Shown: positions 56,892 through 64,000 of the stretch, one piece after another
Position numbering within the stretch: position 1 is the stretch's first letter
How the letters are laid out: every line of letters starts with the position of its first letter
NCBI GenBank assembly: GCA_023391095.1
Contig: JAEWBN010000005.1
Span: 1-64,000, forward strand
DNA length: 64,000 nucleotides
Origin: Pseudomonadota bacterium
GTDB lineage: Bacteria > Pseudomonadota > Alphaproteobacteria > Rhizobiales > Devosiaceae
Direction: 5' to 3'
Position numbers and translations under genes: made by a program
The notes under the pieces: generated by a model
What the model was told of the DNA's origin: nothing
The model's database searches: none
The model's input: only the letters and a program-made list of their open reading frames with translations

Positions 56892-57566
56892 ATGTCGCCG
56901 CCCGTAGAGTCACCATCCCTGCGCGGATCGAGCCATCTGGCCTATAACCTTGCGGGCATTGCCACCTTGGTGCTGCTTGTGGCGATTGCAGCGGCATACG
57001 GCATCGATCAGGCCACCCGGACCACCCGCCCCCTGCCCGCCTCGATTACCGACGGCAATGCCGTTGAGCAGACAATTGCAGGGCGAGAGCTAACCATACC
57101 GGCCAGCTGGTTCCGCTACGGCGAGCAGATCAGGAGCGGTTTTGCCAGCCAGGTGGACCTGCGCGTGCAGCTCGATCTGCTTGCAGCTGAGCCGCCCATG
57201 CCCGTGGACGTCACTCTCCTGCCGCGCAGCCGTGCACGGGCCAGCAGTGTCCTCCTGGACACCGTGTATCTGCATCAGTTTGCGGATGGGGCGGAAGGCG
57301 GGGTGCCGGGCCTTGTCGGCAAGCCTCTGAGCGATGGTAATGGCTATGCGGGTGAGACCGTCTGGTATGACGCGCTCTCACCCAATCCCTTCGTGGCCAA
57401 ATGCGCAGATCCGGTCGAAACAGGGCAGACGGCGCGCTGTGTGCGCACCGTTCAATTGCCCAGCGGTCTGGCTGCGATTTTCACGTTTGATGCCACTGCC
57501 CTGCACGGATGGCGGGAGTTCGATGGGCATATGGCCCAGTGGCTGGGCCGGATCGGCGCTCTCTAG
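56892..57566 (+). CDS. Membrane-anchored protein of unknown function
   Basis: A 224-residue protein from the ATG at 56892 (MSPPVESPSLRGSSHLAYNL); an in-frame ATG at 56838 would give 242 residues but overlaps less plausible upstream sequence. A single span (GIATLVLLVAIAAAYGI, near 23-39) anchors a periplasmic domain without recognised motifs; two Cys near the end (CADPVETGQTARC) may form a disulfide. The stop is 24 bases before the convergent DUF3126 gene. The start is the least certain part. Confidence 0.65.
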   Translation: MSPPVESPSLRGSSHLAYNLAGIATLVLLVAIAAAYGIDQATRTTRPLPASITDGNAVEQTIAGRELTIPASWFRYGEQIRSGFASQVDLRVQLDLLAAEPPMPVDVTLLPRSRARASSVLLDTVYLHQFADGAEGGVPGLVGKPLSDGNGYAGETVWYDALSPNPFVAKCADPVETGQTARCVRTVQLPSGLAAIFTFDATALHGWREFDGHMAQWLGRIGAL

Positions 57567-57590
57567 CGCCAATCGCCAGTTCGTCTTAGA

Positions 57591-57809
57591 TCACTCGATG
57601 TCTTCGAGATCGATATCGAGGATCGACATGGAAAACATGTAGGACTTGTCGCCGTCTTCGTCGTCCACATGGATGAGGCCGATCGACTCTTCGCCGATAA
57701 ACACTTCCACCGAATCATTCAGCTTTGCGCGCGGCCGCACGTCGATATTGCGGTTGTTGAAGGTGCGCTGCAGAAATTTCTGGAGCTTGATGATCTCGGG
57801 ATGGTTCAC
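57591..57809 (-). CDS. DUF3126 family protein
   Basis: A 72-residue alphaproteobacterial protein of the DUF3126 family. It starts MNHPEIIKLQKFLQRTFNNR and has KLNDSVEVFIGEESIGLIHV and a very acidic end (DEDGDKSYMFSMSILDIDLE). The function is unknown. It lies 117 bases downstream of cysE on the same strand, an arrangement common in relatives. Confidence 0.9.
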   Translation of the reverse strand: MNHPEIIKLQKFLQRTFNNRNIDVRPRAKLNDSVEVFIGEESIGLIHVDDEDGDKSYMFSMSILDIDLEDIE

Positions 57810-57925
57810 GGTCTTTCGTCCTGCTGATGGCGTTGGGCCGGCAATCTAGAGCTTGGCCCGACGCTGGCAACCCCGCGCCGGGTAAATTTTAGCGCGCATA
57901 ATGCCGGCCAGGCGCTTGCGGCGCG

Positions 57926-58753
57926 TCAGGCGTTATTGTCGTAGACCAGCACCATCTGGTCCATGACCAGCGCCGGCTGGGCGCAACCCGCCTCGCCGAT
58001 CACCTTGGCCGGCACACCGGCGACCGTGGTACGCGGCGGCACTTCCTTGAGCACGACCGATCCAGCGCCGATGCGCGAGCAATCGCCCACGGCGATATTG
58101 CCCAGCACCTTTGCACCGGCGCCAATCAGCACGCCATTACCGATCTTGGGGTGGCGGTCCTCATCCGACTTGCCCGTGCCGCCCAGTGTCACATTCTGCA
58201 GCATGGAGACATTGTCGCCCACCACAGCGGTTTCCCCGATCACGAGACCCGTTCCATGATCGAGCATGATCCCCTTGCCGAACGGCACGGCGGGATTGAT
58301 GTCCACCTGGAACACCAGGCTTGCGCGGCTCTGGAGGTAAAGCGCGAAATCGCGGCGCCCGGCCTTGTGCATCGCATGGGCAAAACGGTGCGTCTGGATC
58401 GCCTGATAGCCCTTGAAGAACAGCAACGGCTCGATGGCGCGGTGGCAGGCCGGGTCACGCTCAAGCGTGGCGGCGAGGTCAGCCCGTGCGGCATCGCCAA
58501 TGGCGGGATTGTCGCGCACGGTCTCCGCGAAAGCCTGCCGGATCATGTCGGCGGAGACTTCCTCGTGGTCGAGCCGCGCGGCAAGCCGATGCGCCAGCGC
58601 GTCTTCGAAAGTCTCATGGTTGAGCACGGTGGACAGCACCAGATTGCCCATCGACGGCTCGTTTTCGAGAATCTGGCGAGCGCCAGCGCGCACCGCTTCC
58701 CAGACGGGATCCACGGCCTTGATATGCGCTGTTTTCTTGGCATTGCCGCTCAT
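57926..58753 (-). CDS. cysE: Serine O-acetyltransferase
   Basis: CysE makes O-acetylserine from serine and acetyl-CoA; cysteine synthase then adds sulfide. It has 275 residues from the ATG at 58753 (MSGNAKKTAHIKAVDPVWEA). The N-terminal helical domain is followed by the left-handed beta-helix of hexapeptide repeats from about residue 150: VDINPAVPFGKGIMLDHGTG, VIGETAVVGDNVSMLQNVTL, GGTGKSDEDRHPKIGNGVLI. The His-containing catalytic segment is intact. The C-terminus ends in NNA, not Ile, so classical binding to CysK is not assured. Confidence 0.95.
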   Translation of the reverse strand: MSGNAKKTAHIKAVDPVWEAVRAGARQILENEPSMGNLVLSTVLNHETFEDALAHRLAARLDHEEVSADMIRQAFAETVRDNPAIGDAARADLAATLERDPACHRAIEPLLFFKGYQAIQTHRFAHAMHKAGRRDFALYLQSRASLVFQVDINPAVPFGKGIMLDHGTGLVIGETAVVGDNVSMLQNVTLGGTGKSDEDRHPKIGNGVLIGAGAKVLGNIAVGDCSRIGAGSVVLKEVPPRTTVAGVPAKVIGEAGCAQPALVMDQMVLVYDNNA

Positions 58754-58834
58754 GGCGCCGCACTCCGTTTCATCGACTTTCGCCGATATAAGCGAGATTG
58801 TTCTCCAAAACAAAGCCCGCTGAGCCAGATTGGT

Positions 58835-59605
58835 TCACGATCCGCGCATATTTGGAAATGTCCGCCCCAAAAACTCAAGGGCTGCAGCCTTGAACACCTT
58901 ATCGCCGGTCGCGCGCATGTGATCGCGCTTGGGGATAATGACTGCCTCTCCATGCGGAAGCAGGTCTGCCAGCGGCTCGGGCGAGCCCGCCATGTCATCG
59001 GCTGCGCCAACGGCGACAAGAACCGGCACTTCGATGCGTCGCACATCGGCGCGCGCCATGGCTTCGCGCGACGTTTCCATGCACGCCGCCAATGCTTCCC
59101 GATCCGACCCGGTGTGATCGGCAAAAATGCGGAACTGCCGCGCCGTGGGATGGGAGAGGGAATCAAGGTTCGGGGCCCGCAGGCCGGCGATGATGTCATT
59201 GCCGTCGGTAAGGCCGTTGATGAGATTAAGTCCCATGCCCCCGAAGATGGCGGCAGCAACGCGCTCGGGATGGGCATAGGCGAGGAAGGCGGCGATACGC
59301 GCGCCCATGGAATAGCCCAGAAGCGCCGCCCGCTCGATGCCCAGGTGATCGAGAAGCGCCAGCCCGTCCTCCGCCATCAGCGCGGGATAATAAAGGTCGG
59401 GGTCATGCGGCTTTTCGGATGCGCCATGACCGCGATTATCCAGCGTAATGGCCTGATATCCTGCCTCGGTCAGCGTTTCGACCCAACCGGTATCGATCCA
59501 GTTCACCTTGCCGCTGGAGGCAAAGCCATGGATGCACAGCACGGCGGGACCTTCGCCATGGATTTCATACGACAGCTGCAGGCCTGCGGACGTGAAGAAC
59601 GACAT
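58835..59605 (-). CDS. Alpha/beta hydrolase
   Basis: A cytoplasmic alpha/beta-hydrolase of 256 residues from the ATG at 59605 (AAGG about ten bases upstream); the in-frame GTG at 59614 is an alternative. The oxyanion-hole segment CIHGFASSGKVNW, the nucleophile GYSMGARIAAFLA (Ser near residue 99), the Asp in VGAADDMAGSPEP and the His in PKRDHMRATGD are visible. The substrate is unknown; it resembles esterase or lactonase relatives. It is 81 bases upstream of cysE on the same strand. Confidence 0.9.
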   Translation of the reverse strand: MSFFTSAGLQLSYEIHGEGPAVLCIHGFASSGKVNWIDTGWVETLTEAGYQAITLDNRGHGASEKPHDPDLYYPALMAEDGLALLDHLGIERAALLGYSMGARIAAFLAYAHPERVAAAIFGGMGLNLINGLTDGNDIIAGLRAPNLDSLSHPTARQFRIFADHTGSDREALAACMETSREAMARADVRRIEVPVLVAVGAADDMAGSPEPLADLLPHGEAVIIPKRDHMRATGDKVFKAAALEFLGRTFPNMRGS

Positions 59606-59747
59606 CTCTGTCACCTTTGCTTTTGTGAGCCGGTGTTGCGACTCGGGCGGTCAAAATCAAGCGCATTCCGTCGCAAGCTAGGCCCTTTTCTTGGCGGGGG
59701 CCTTTGGCTATGGTCGCGCCAATTCCAACACCATCCAGGTTTTACCC

Positions 59748-59993
59748 ATGGCCCACGGTTCGACCCCGCATTTTCATAACACCGAAGGCCTGCGGTCCAT
59801 CGAGATCGGGTCCAAGGAATTCATGTGCGTCGGCGCCCTGCCGCCCTTCGACCATCCCCATGTCTTCCTCGATATGGGCAAGGACACCGAAGTTGTCTGC
59901 CCCTATTGCTCGACGCTGTACCTCTTCAAGCCCGAACTGGGCGCCGGTCATGCCAATCCCGCCTCGGCCCTTTTCGAGGCCAGTGCAGCCTGA
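59748..59993 (+). CDS. Zinc-finger domain protein (zf-CHCC type)
   Basis: An 81-residue protein with the CHCC zinc finger: Cys in EFMCVGALPPFDHPHVFLDM and the pair in VVCPYCSTLYLF (near residues 51-54), with conserved His residues between. In mitochondria the homologous domain is a complex I subunit (NDUFS6); bacterial relatives are small stand-alone proteins. The start at 59748 follows a weak AGG. It is followed by the FAD monooxygenase gene 9 bases later, a pairing common in alphaproteobacteria. Confidence 0.88.
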   Translation: MAHGSTPHFHNTEGLRSIEIGSKEFMCVGALPPFDHPHVFLDMGKDTEVVCPYCSTLYLFKPELGAGHANPASALFEASAA

Positions 59994-60002
59994 GTTGTGA
60001 CC

Positions 60003-61196
60003 ATGCCCGCTTCGGGCCGTAGTTTCATCATTGCCGGAGCAGGTATCTCCGGCATGACGCTCGCATTGGGTCTCGCCAAGTTCGGCGCGTCCGTTGTGGT
60101 GCTCGAGCGCAGCGAAACCCTGCAGGAATTCGGTGCGGGGCTCCAGATCAGTCCCAATGCCCGCCATGTCCTCAATTCCCTCGGCCTCGACGGCGCCCTT
60201 GCCGATGTGAGCTTCGAACCCGCAGCTCTCGACGTCTATCCGCAGCGCGCAGCCCGGCCGGTGGTCAGCATGGAACTGGGCGCCCTGATGCGCCAGCAAT
60301 TCGGCGCGCCCTATGCCGTGATGCACCGGGCTGACCTCGCCAATGTGCTCTACAAGGCCTGCCGGCGCTTCGCCAACATCGACATCGTCTTCGGCGTCCG
60401 CGGCTGGAATGTGGTGTCTCACGCCCGTGGCGTAACAGTCGCTATCGACGACACGTCCGGGCAAAGCCGCACCACCCGAGCCGATGCCTTTATCGGTGCC
60501 GACGGCGTGCATTCGCAGACCCGTCGCACCGTGCTGGGCGGCCAGCCGGCCACGTTCGGCCGTCGAATCGCCTGGCGCGCTCTGGTCCCAACCGACAGCG
60601 TCGCCGACAAGATCACCCCCGACCGCGTGTCGATCTTCCTCGGTTCGGGCTTCCATCTGGTGTGCTACCCCACCCCGCATCGGGGACAGGTGAACCTGGC
60701 GCTGTTCACCCCCTGCGACACACCCGAGCAGGCTGGCCAGCCCGAGCTTTCCCGCCCGGGCGAACGCGTCGCCGCCATCCTGGCCGCCGCCGGCCGGAGC
60801 TGGACGCCGTGGCCGCTTTACACGATCGACACACCGCTCTGGCATAAGGACAAGATGGGGCTTATCGGCGACGCCGCTCACGCCATGGTGCCGTTCCAGG
60901 CGCAGGGCGCCGCCATGGGCATCGAGGATGCCGGAACGCTGGCGCCCCTGCTCGCCAGCGCGACGGACGCCGAAGCCGCCTTCACCCAATATGCCCAGGC
61001 GCGTCGCGACCGGGTCTCGCGGGTGGCAGCGCTATCGGCGCAGAATGGCCGCATTTTCCACATGCCCTGGCCGCTCTCGGTCGCCCGCGACAGCGTTATG
61101 CGCCTTCAGGGGCCGCACGGGCACCTCAAGCGCCTAGGGTGGATTTACGGCCACAGGGTCGATCCCGGCAGCCCCCCGAGCGGTCACAACCGCTGA
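60003..61196 (+). CDS. FAD-dependent aromatic-ring monooxygenase-like protein
   Basis: A class A flavoprotein monooxygenase of about 397 residues, of the salicylate hydroxylase/UbiH-like fold. The FAD motif is FIIAGAGISGMTLALGL (near 8-24), DG motif FIGADGVHSQTRR (near 161-173), and the second FAD motif GLIGDAAHAMVPFQAQGAAM (near 284-303). The substrate cannot be told. The ATG at 60003 lies two codons after a GTG at 59997. The pair with the zinc-finger gene is probably co-transcribed. Confidence 0.88.
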   Translation: MPASGRSFIIAGAGISGMTLALGLAKFGASVVVLERSETLQEFGAGLQISPNARHVLNSLGLDGALADVSFEPAALDVYPQRAARPVVSMELGALMRQQFGAPYAVMHRADLANVLYKACRRFANIDIVFGVRGWNVVSHARGVTVAIDDTSGQSRTTRADAFIGADGVHSQTRRTVLGGQPATFGRRIAWRALVPTDSVADKITPDRVSIFLGSGFHLVCYPTPHRGQVNLALFTPCDTPEQAGQPELSRPGERVAAILAAAGRSWTPWPLYTIDTPLWHKDKMGLIGDAAHAMVPFQAQGAAMGIEDAGTLAPLLASATDAEAAFTQYAQARRDRVSRVAALSAQNGRIFHMPWPLSVARDSVMRLQGPHGHLKRLGWIYGHRVDPGSPPSGHNR

Positions 61197-61288
61197 ACCA
61201 AACCGCATGCGGCCTTGCGCGCCGCCATTGCGCCGTGTCAATTGCGTGGACGAACACGGGGCGCAAACAAGAAGGTCCGAACACCTGC

Positions 61289-62626
61289 ATGCAAGCTGCG
61301 ACGCGCTCCCGACTGGCACTGACCTGCATTCTCATCACGGTCCTGCTCGACATGATCGGCGTGGGCATCATCGTGCCCGTCCTGCCCGAACTGCTCGAGG
61401 AATTGACCGGCGGCAGTGTCGCCGAAGCCGCCGTCATCGGCGGCTATCTCGTCTTTACCTATGCCTTCATGCAGTTCGTCTTCTCTCCGGTCCTGGGCAA
61501 TCTTTCGGACCGGTTCGGGCGGCGACCGGTGCTGCTGCTTTCCCTTTTGGGGCTAACCTTCGACTACCTGATGATGTCGATTGCCCCCTTCGTCTGGTAC
61601 CTCTTCATCGGCCGCATCATTGCGGGCGTAGCGGGTGCGGCGCTGGCAACGGCGACGGCCTATATGGCGGACATCACCCCGCCCCATAAGCGCACGCATC
61701 GCTTCGGTCTCATCGGTGCAGCCTTTGGCCTCGGCTTCATTATCGGCCCGGTGATCGGCGGCGAATTGGGCGAATTCGGTCCGCGCGTGCCTTTCTATGC
61801 TGCCGCGGGCCTGGCCTTTGCCAATTTCCTCTTCGGCCTTCTGGTCCTGCCCGAAAGCCTACCCAAAGCCAACCGGCGCAAGTTCAACATCCGCCGCGCC
61901 AATCCCCTCGGCGCCGTCATGGCGCTTCGGCAATATTCCTCGGTGCTGTGGCTTCTGGTCGTGCTCTTCTTCCTGCAACTGGCGACGCAGGCCCTGCCGA
62001 CCATTTTCAGCTATTTCACCGTCGAAGTGTTCGACTTCTCCTCGTCCACGATTGGCCGCACCCTGGGCGCCTTCGGCATCGGCTTTGCCGTCAGCCAGGC
62101 CCTGATCGCGGGCCCCCTTTCCAAGGGCATGGGCGAGCCGGCCGTGGGAATGATCGGGCTGGCCGCGGCCGCCATCGCCTTTGCCGGCATTGCCTTCTCG
62201 GCCGATGTGTACCAGCTCTATCTCTTCATTGCCGTCGGCTGCATCAGCGGCCTGGCTCCACCGGCCATCAACGGCGTGCTGTCCCGCCAGGTGCCGGACA
62301 ACAGCCAGGGCGAGTTGCAGGGCGCGGTGAATGCCGCAAGTTCCCTGGCGACCATCATCGGGCCGCTCGCCGCAACGCAGATTTTCTCCTACTACACGGC
62401 CGCCCCATCCACCGGGCACTACTTCCCCGGCGCCCCCTTCGTCGCCTGCGCCGTTGCGGTTGTGATCGCGCTTATTGTGTTCGCCATCGCCGCCCTGCGC
62501 TTTGACCTCGGCCGCCGTCCCAGCATTGCCGACCATCCGCACGCGCCCGAAGTGCCGCCGCCCGGCCAGGTCCGTGTTGCCCCGCTTGACGATGACAATG
62601 ACCATTTCGATCCGCCCCGCCACTGA
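61289..62626 (+). CDS. MFS transporter, TetA/drug-export type
   Basis: An inner-membrane proton antiporter of the major facilitator superfamily, with twelve spans in 445 residues. After the first span (LVLLDMIGVGIIVPVLPELL region) the loop motif A is LGNLSDRFGRRPVLLLSLLG (near 71-90), typical of the TetA/DHA1 group. The ATG at 61289 (MQAATRSRLALTCILITVLL) is chosen; longer frames upstream lack a ribosome-binding site. Substrates are unknown; a tetracycline label would be unsafe. Its end overlaps the acetyltransferase gene by 35 bases. Confidence 0.88.
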   Translation: MQAATRSRLALTCILITVLLDMIGVGIIVPVLPELLEELTGGSVAEAAVIGGYLVFTYAFMQFVFSPVLGNLSDRFGRRPVLLLSLLGLTFDYLMMSIAPFVWYLFIGRIIAGVAGAALATATAYMADITPPHKRTHRFGLIGAAFGLGFIIGPVIGGELGEFGPRVPFYAAAGLAFANFLFGLLVLPESLPKANRRKFNIRRANPLGAVMALRQYSSVLWLLVVLFFLQLATQALPTIFSYFTVEVFDFSSSTIGRTLGAFGIGFAVSQALIAGPLSKGMGEPAVGMIGLAAAAIAFAGIAFSADVYQLYLFIAVGCISGLAPPAINGVLSRQVPDNSQGELQGAVNAASSLATIIGPLAATQIFSYYTAAPSTGHYFPGAPFVACAVAVVIALIVFAIAALRFDLGRRPSIADHPHAPEVPPPGQVRVAPLDDDNDHFDPPRH

Positions 62627-63089
62627 AGCCGACTGGCCTGCCATCAAGGCCATTGTGGGACCCGTCCTCGCCGCGGGAGAAACCTACGCCGTCGACACCG
62701 GTCTCGATGCGGAGGGGCTTCGCGCCTACTGGATGATGCCCGCGCACGAGGTTTTCGTCGCAGAGGTCGATGGCGCCGTCGTCGGCACCTATTACCTTAT
62801 GGCCAACCAGCGCGGCGGTGGGGCCCATGTGGCCAATTGCGGCTACATGACAGCGCCCGAAGCCCGGGGAAAAGGCGTGGCCCGCGCCATGTGCCTTCAT
62901 TCTCTGGAACGGGCAAAGGCCCGGGGCTTTCGCGCCATGCAGTTCAACCATGTGGTGTCGACCAATACTGGCGCCGTGGCGCTCTGGCAGAAGCTTGGCT
63001 TCGAAATCGTCGGCACCCTGCCAAAAGCCTTCCACCATCCGGTTCATGGCTATGTGGACAGCTACGTGATGTTTCAGGCCCTGGTCTGA
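62592..63089 (+). CDS. GNAT-family N-acetyltransferase
   Basis: A 165-residue GCN5-related acetyltransferase; substrate unknown. It begins MTMTISIRPATEADWPAIKA (a second ATG two codons on is also possible), has the acetyl-CoA loop APEARGKGVARAMCLHSLER (motif A, near 91-110) and NHVVSTNTGAVALWQKLGFE (motif B, near 119-138). It starts 35 bases inside the end of the MFS gene, so the two are coupled. The pairing suggests antibiotic or amine handling, but this is inference. Confidence 0.88.
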   Translation: MTMTISIRPATEADWPAIKAIVGPVLAAGETYAVDTGLDAEGLRAYWMMPAHEVFVAEVDGAVVGTYYLMANQRGGGAHVANCGYMTAPEARGKGVARAMCLHSLERAKARGFRAMQFNHVVSTNTGAVALWQKLGFEIVGTLPKAFHHPVHGYVDSYVMFQALV

Positions 63090-63143
63090 GCAGCGTTTCG
63101 GCTTTTCCGGCGCCCGCAAGTCACTATGCCTGAGGTACGCAGC

Positions 63144-63252
63144 ACCCCCACCTAACCTCCCCCTGATAGGGGGAGGAACCGATCCAGTTCGTAACGGCTT
63201 CGGTAAACACCTCTTCTCCTCCCCCTCCTTCAGGGGGAGGTCGGGTGGGGGT
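63144..63252. repeat. Two-hairpin palindromic repeat element
   Basis: Outer arms ACCCCCACC (63144-63152) and GGTGGGGGT (63244-63252) enclose two nearly identical hairpins: CCTCCCCCT-GAT-AGGGGGAGG (63156-63176) and CCTCCCCCT-CCTTC-AGGGGGAGG (63218-63240). This compact 109-base design resembles dispersed repeats found in many alphaproteobacterial genomes. Whether it is mobile (helped by a RAYT or other transposase elsewhere) cannot be told here. Confidence 0.8.
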
Positions 63253-63278
63253 AACCTTTCAAGTAAAGCGCATCGCCC

Positions 63279-63306
63279 AAACAAAAAGCCCCGCCGAAGC
63301 GGGGCT
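63279..63306 (-). terminator. Terminator of gnd
   Basis: AGCCCCGC (63287-63294), CGAA, GCGGGGCT (63299-63306). On the minus strand it is followed by TTTTTGTTT (63286-63278). It starts 20 bases after the gnd stop. Confidence 0.9.
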
Positions 63307-63326
63307 CTTCAAACTCGCTTTTAGGC

Positions 63327-64000
63327 TTACTTGCCCAGCGTCGACGGCCAGGTGCCGTGCAGGTCGGACCCGCGGCCTTCGATCTCGAAGCCATGCGCGC
63401 CGAAGAAGTCGCGCTGGCCCTGCGTCAGGTTGGCCGTGCCCTGGGCCTGACGGTAGCTGTCGAAGTAGCTCAGCGAGGCGGAAAGGCAGATCATGGGGAA
63501 CTCGCCAACGGCGGCAGCCGCCACGACCTTGCGCAGGCTCGGATGGCTGTCCTTCATGATCTCCACGAAGTCGGGCACGACGAGCAGGTTGACGGCTTCG
63601 CCCTTGGCATAGGCCGACGACATCTGGTCGAGGAAACGCGAGCGGATGATGCAGCCGGCGCGCCAGATCTTGGCGATCGTCGCCAGCGGCAGCGACCAGC
63701 CGAACTCTTCCGAAGCCTTGGCGATCACGGCAAAGCCCTGGGCATAGGACACGATCTTGCCGGCGAGAAGAGCCTTTTCAAGGTCAGCCAGCGTCACATC
63801 GGTCTTGGCGCGGTTGGGCTTGCCATAAATGCCTTCGGCGGCAACGCGCTCGGCCTTGCGCGAAGAGAGCGAGCGGGCAGCCACGGCGCCTTCGATAGCG
63901 GTGGCCGGAACGCCCATCTGCTGGGCCACCACGGCGGACCACATGCCGGTGCCCTTCTGACCAGCCTTGTCGAGGATCAGGTCAACGAGAGGCTTGCCGG
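63327..64000 (-). CDS. gnd: 6-phosphogluconate dehydrogenase, C-terminal part (cut by window edge)
   Basis: Gnd oxidatively decarboxylates 6-phosphogluconate to ribulose 5-phosphate in the pentose phosphate pathway. About 224 codons of the all-helical C-terminal domain are in the window, beginning within DKAGQKGTGMWSAVVAQQMG and containing KIWRAGCIIRSRFLDQM and the end DLHGTWPSTLGK, which match the family. The coenzyme-binding N-terminal domain lies outside. A T-run terminator follows. Identification is secure. Confidence 0.95.
   Translation of the reverse strand, partial: GKPLVDLILDKAGQKGTGMWSAVVAQQMGVPATAIEGAVAARSLSSRKAERVAAEGIYGKPNRAKTDVTLADLEKALLAGKIVSYAQGFAVIAKASEEFGWSLPLATIAKIWRAGCIIRSRFLDQMSSAYAKGEAVNLLVVPDFVEIMKDSHPSLRKVVAAAAVGEFPMICLSASLSYFDSYRQAQGTANLTQGQRDFFGAHGFEIEGRGSDLHGTWPSTLGK

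Noticed and set aside
61289..62626. Naming the MFS gene as a tetracycline-resistance gene
   Set aside because: The motif A and span pattern fit the DHA1/TetA group, but that group exports many compounds and nothing in the sequence points to tetracycline.

Overview
The window is one stretch of a GC-rich bacterial chromosome. Gene order and protein families point to an alphaproteobacterium of the order Hyphomicrobiales; a Devosia-like genus is my best guess, from general resemblance only. Supporting signs are the class III alcohol dehydrogenase, a fused CysNC sulfate-activation enzyme, a DUF3126 protein, a PAS_5 protein, a transglutaminase-like cysteine peptidase, CtrA-type boxes (TTAA-N7-TTAA) and alphaproteobacterial palindromic repeats. 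I see no insertion sequence, prophage, CRISPR array or rRNA gene.

Layout. 1-18054: the core transcription/translation block on the minus strand: secE, nusG, rplK, rplA, rplJ, rplL, rpoB, rpoC, then rpsL, rpsG, fusA and the start of tuf. Two oppositely oriented redox genes (aldo/keto reductase, flavin oxidoreductase) sit between rpoC and rpsL. Several intergenic gaps in the block carry palindromic units, an L10-type leader or an intrinsic terminator/attenuator. 18313-24819: a mixed region (GSCFA protein, DUF4239 membrane protein, second aldo/keto reductase, VIT-family transporter, cold-shock protein) with three separate tRNA genes (Trp, Tyr, Gly) and rlmB. 25224-32654: single metabolic genes, including an alditol-oxidase-like enzyme, a lipoprotein polysaccharide deacetylase, hemN with a well-placed FNR/FixK-like site, and the glutathione-dependent formaldehyde dehydrogenase.

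32705-37423: a xylose-type ABC importer (xylF, xylH, xylG) with a divergent ROK repressor and a likely operator between them. 37466-40262: cysD-cysNC, which make APS and PAPS; cysE at 57926 supplies the O-acetylserine that accepts the reduced sulfur. 40495-46555: a DUF2336 protein, a 44-residue membrane peptide, a lytic transglycosylase, a nitroreductase and two exported proteins of unknown function. 46612-50531: a minus-strand run of iscU-like, yidD, GFA, thrS, a small coupled gene and arfB. It faces folE, an AraC-type regulator and hisI.

52736-57566: a rhomboid protease, then PAS_5, PilZ, a small exported protein, a LapG-type cysteine peptidase and two membrane proteins, with CtrA-like boxes in the gaps. 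57591-64000: DUF3126, cysE, an alpha/beta hydrolase, a zinc-finger protein with an FAD monooxygenase, an MFS exporter, an acetyltransferase, a two-hairpin repeat and the 3' part of gnd.

The most notable observations are: ribosomal protein S12 carries Arg at position 88, where Lys is nearly universal and Arg is a known streptomycin-resistance substitution; CtrA-like boxes precede several envelope or signalling genes; hemN has an FNR-like box at about -41.5; and a 44-residue single-span peptide gene has a strong ribosome-binding site.
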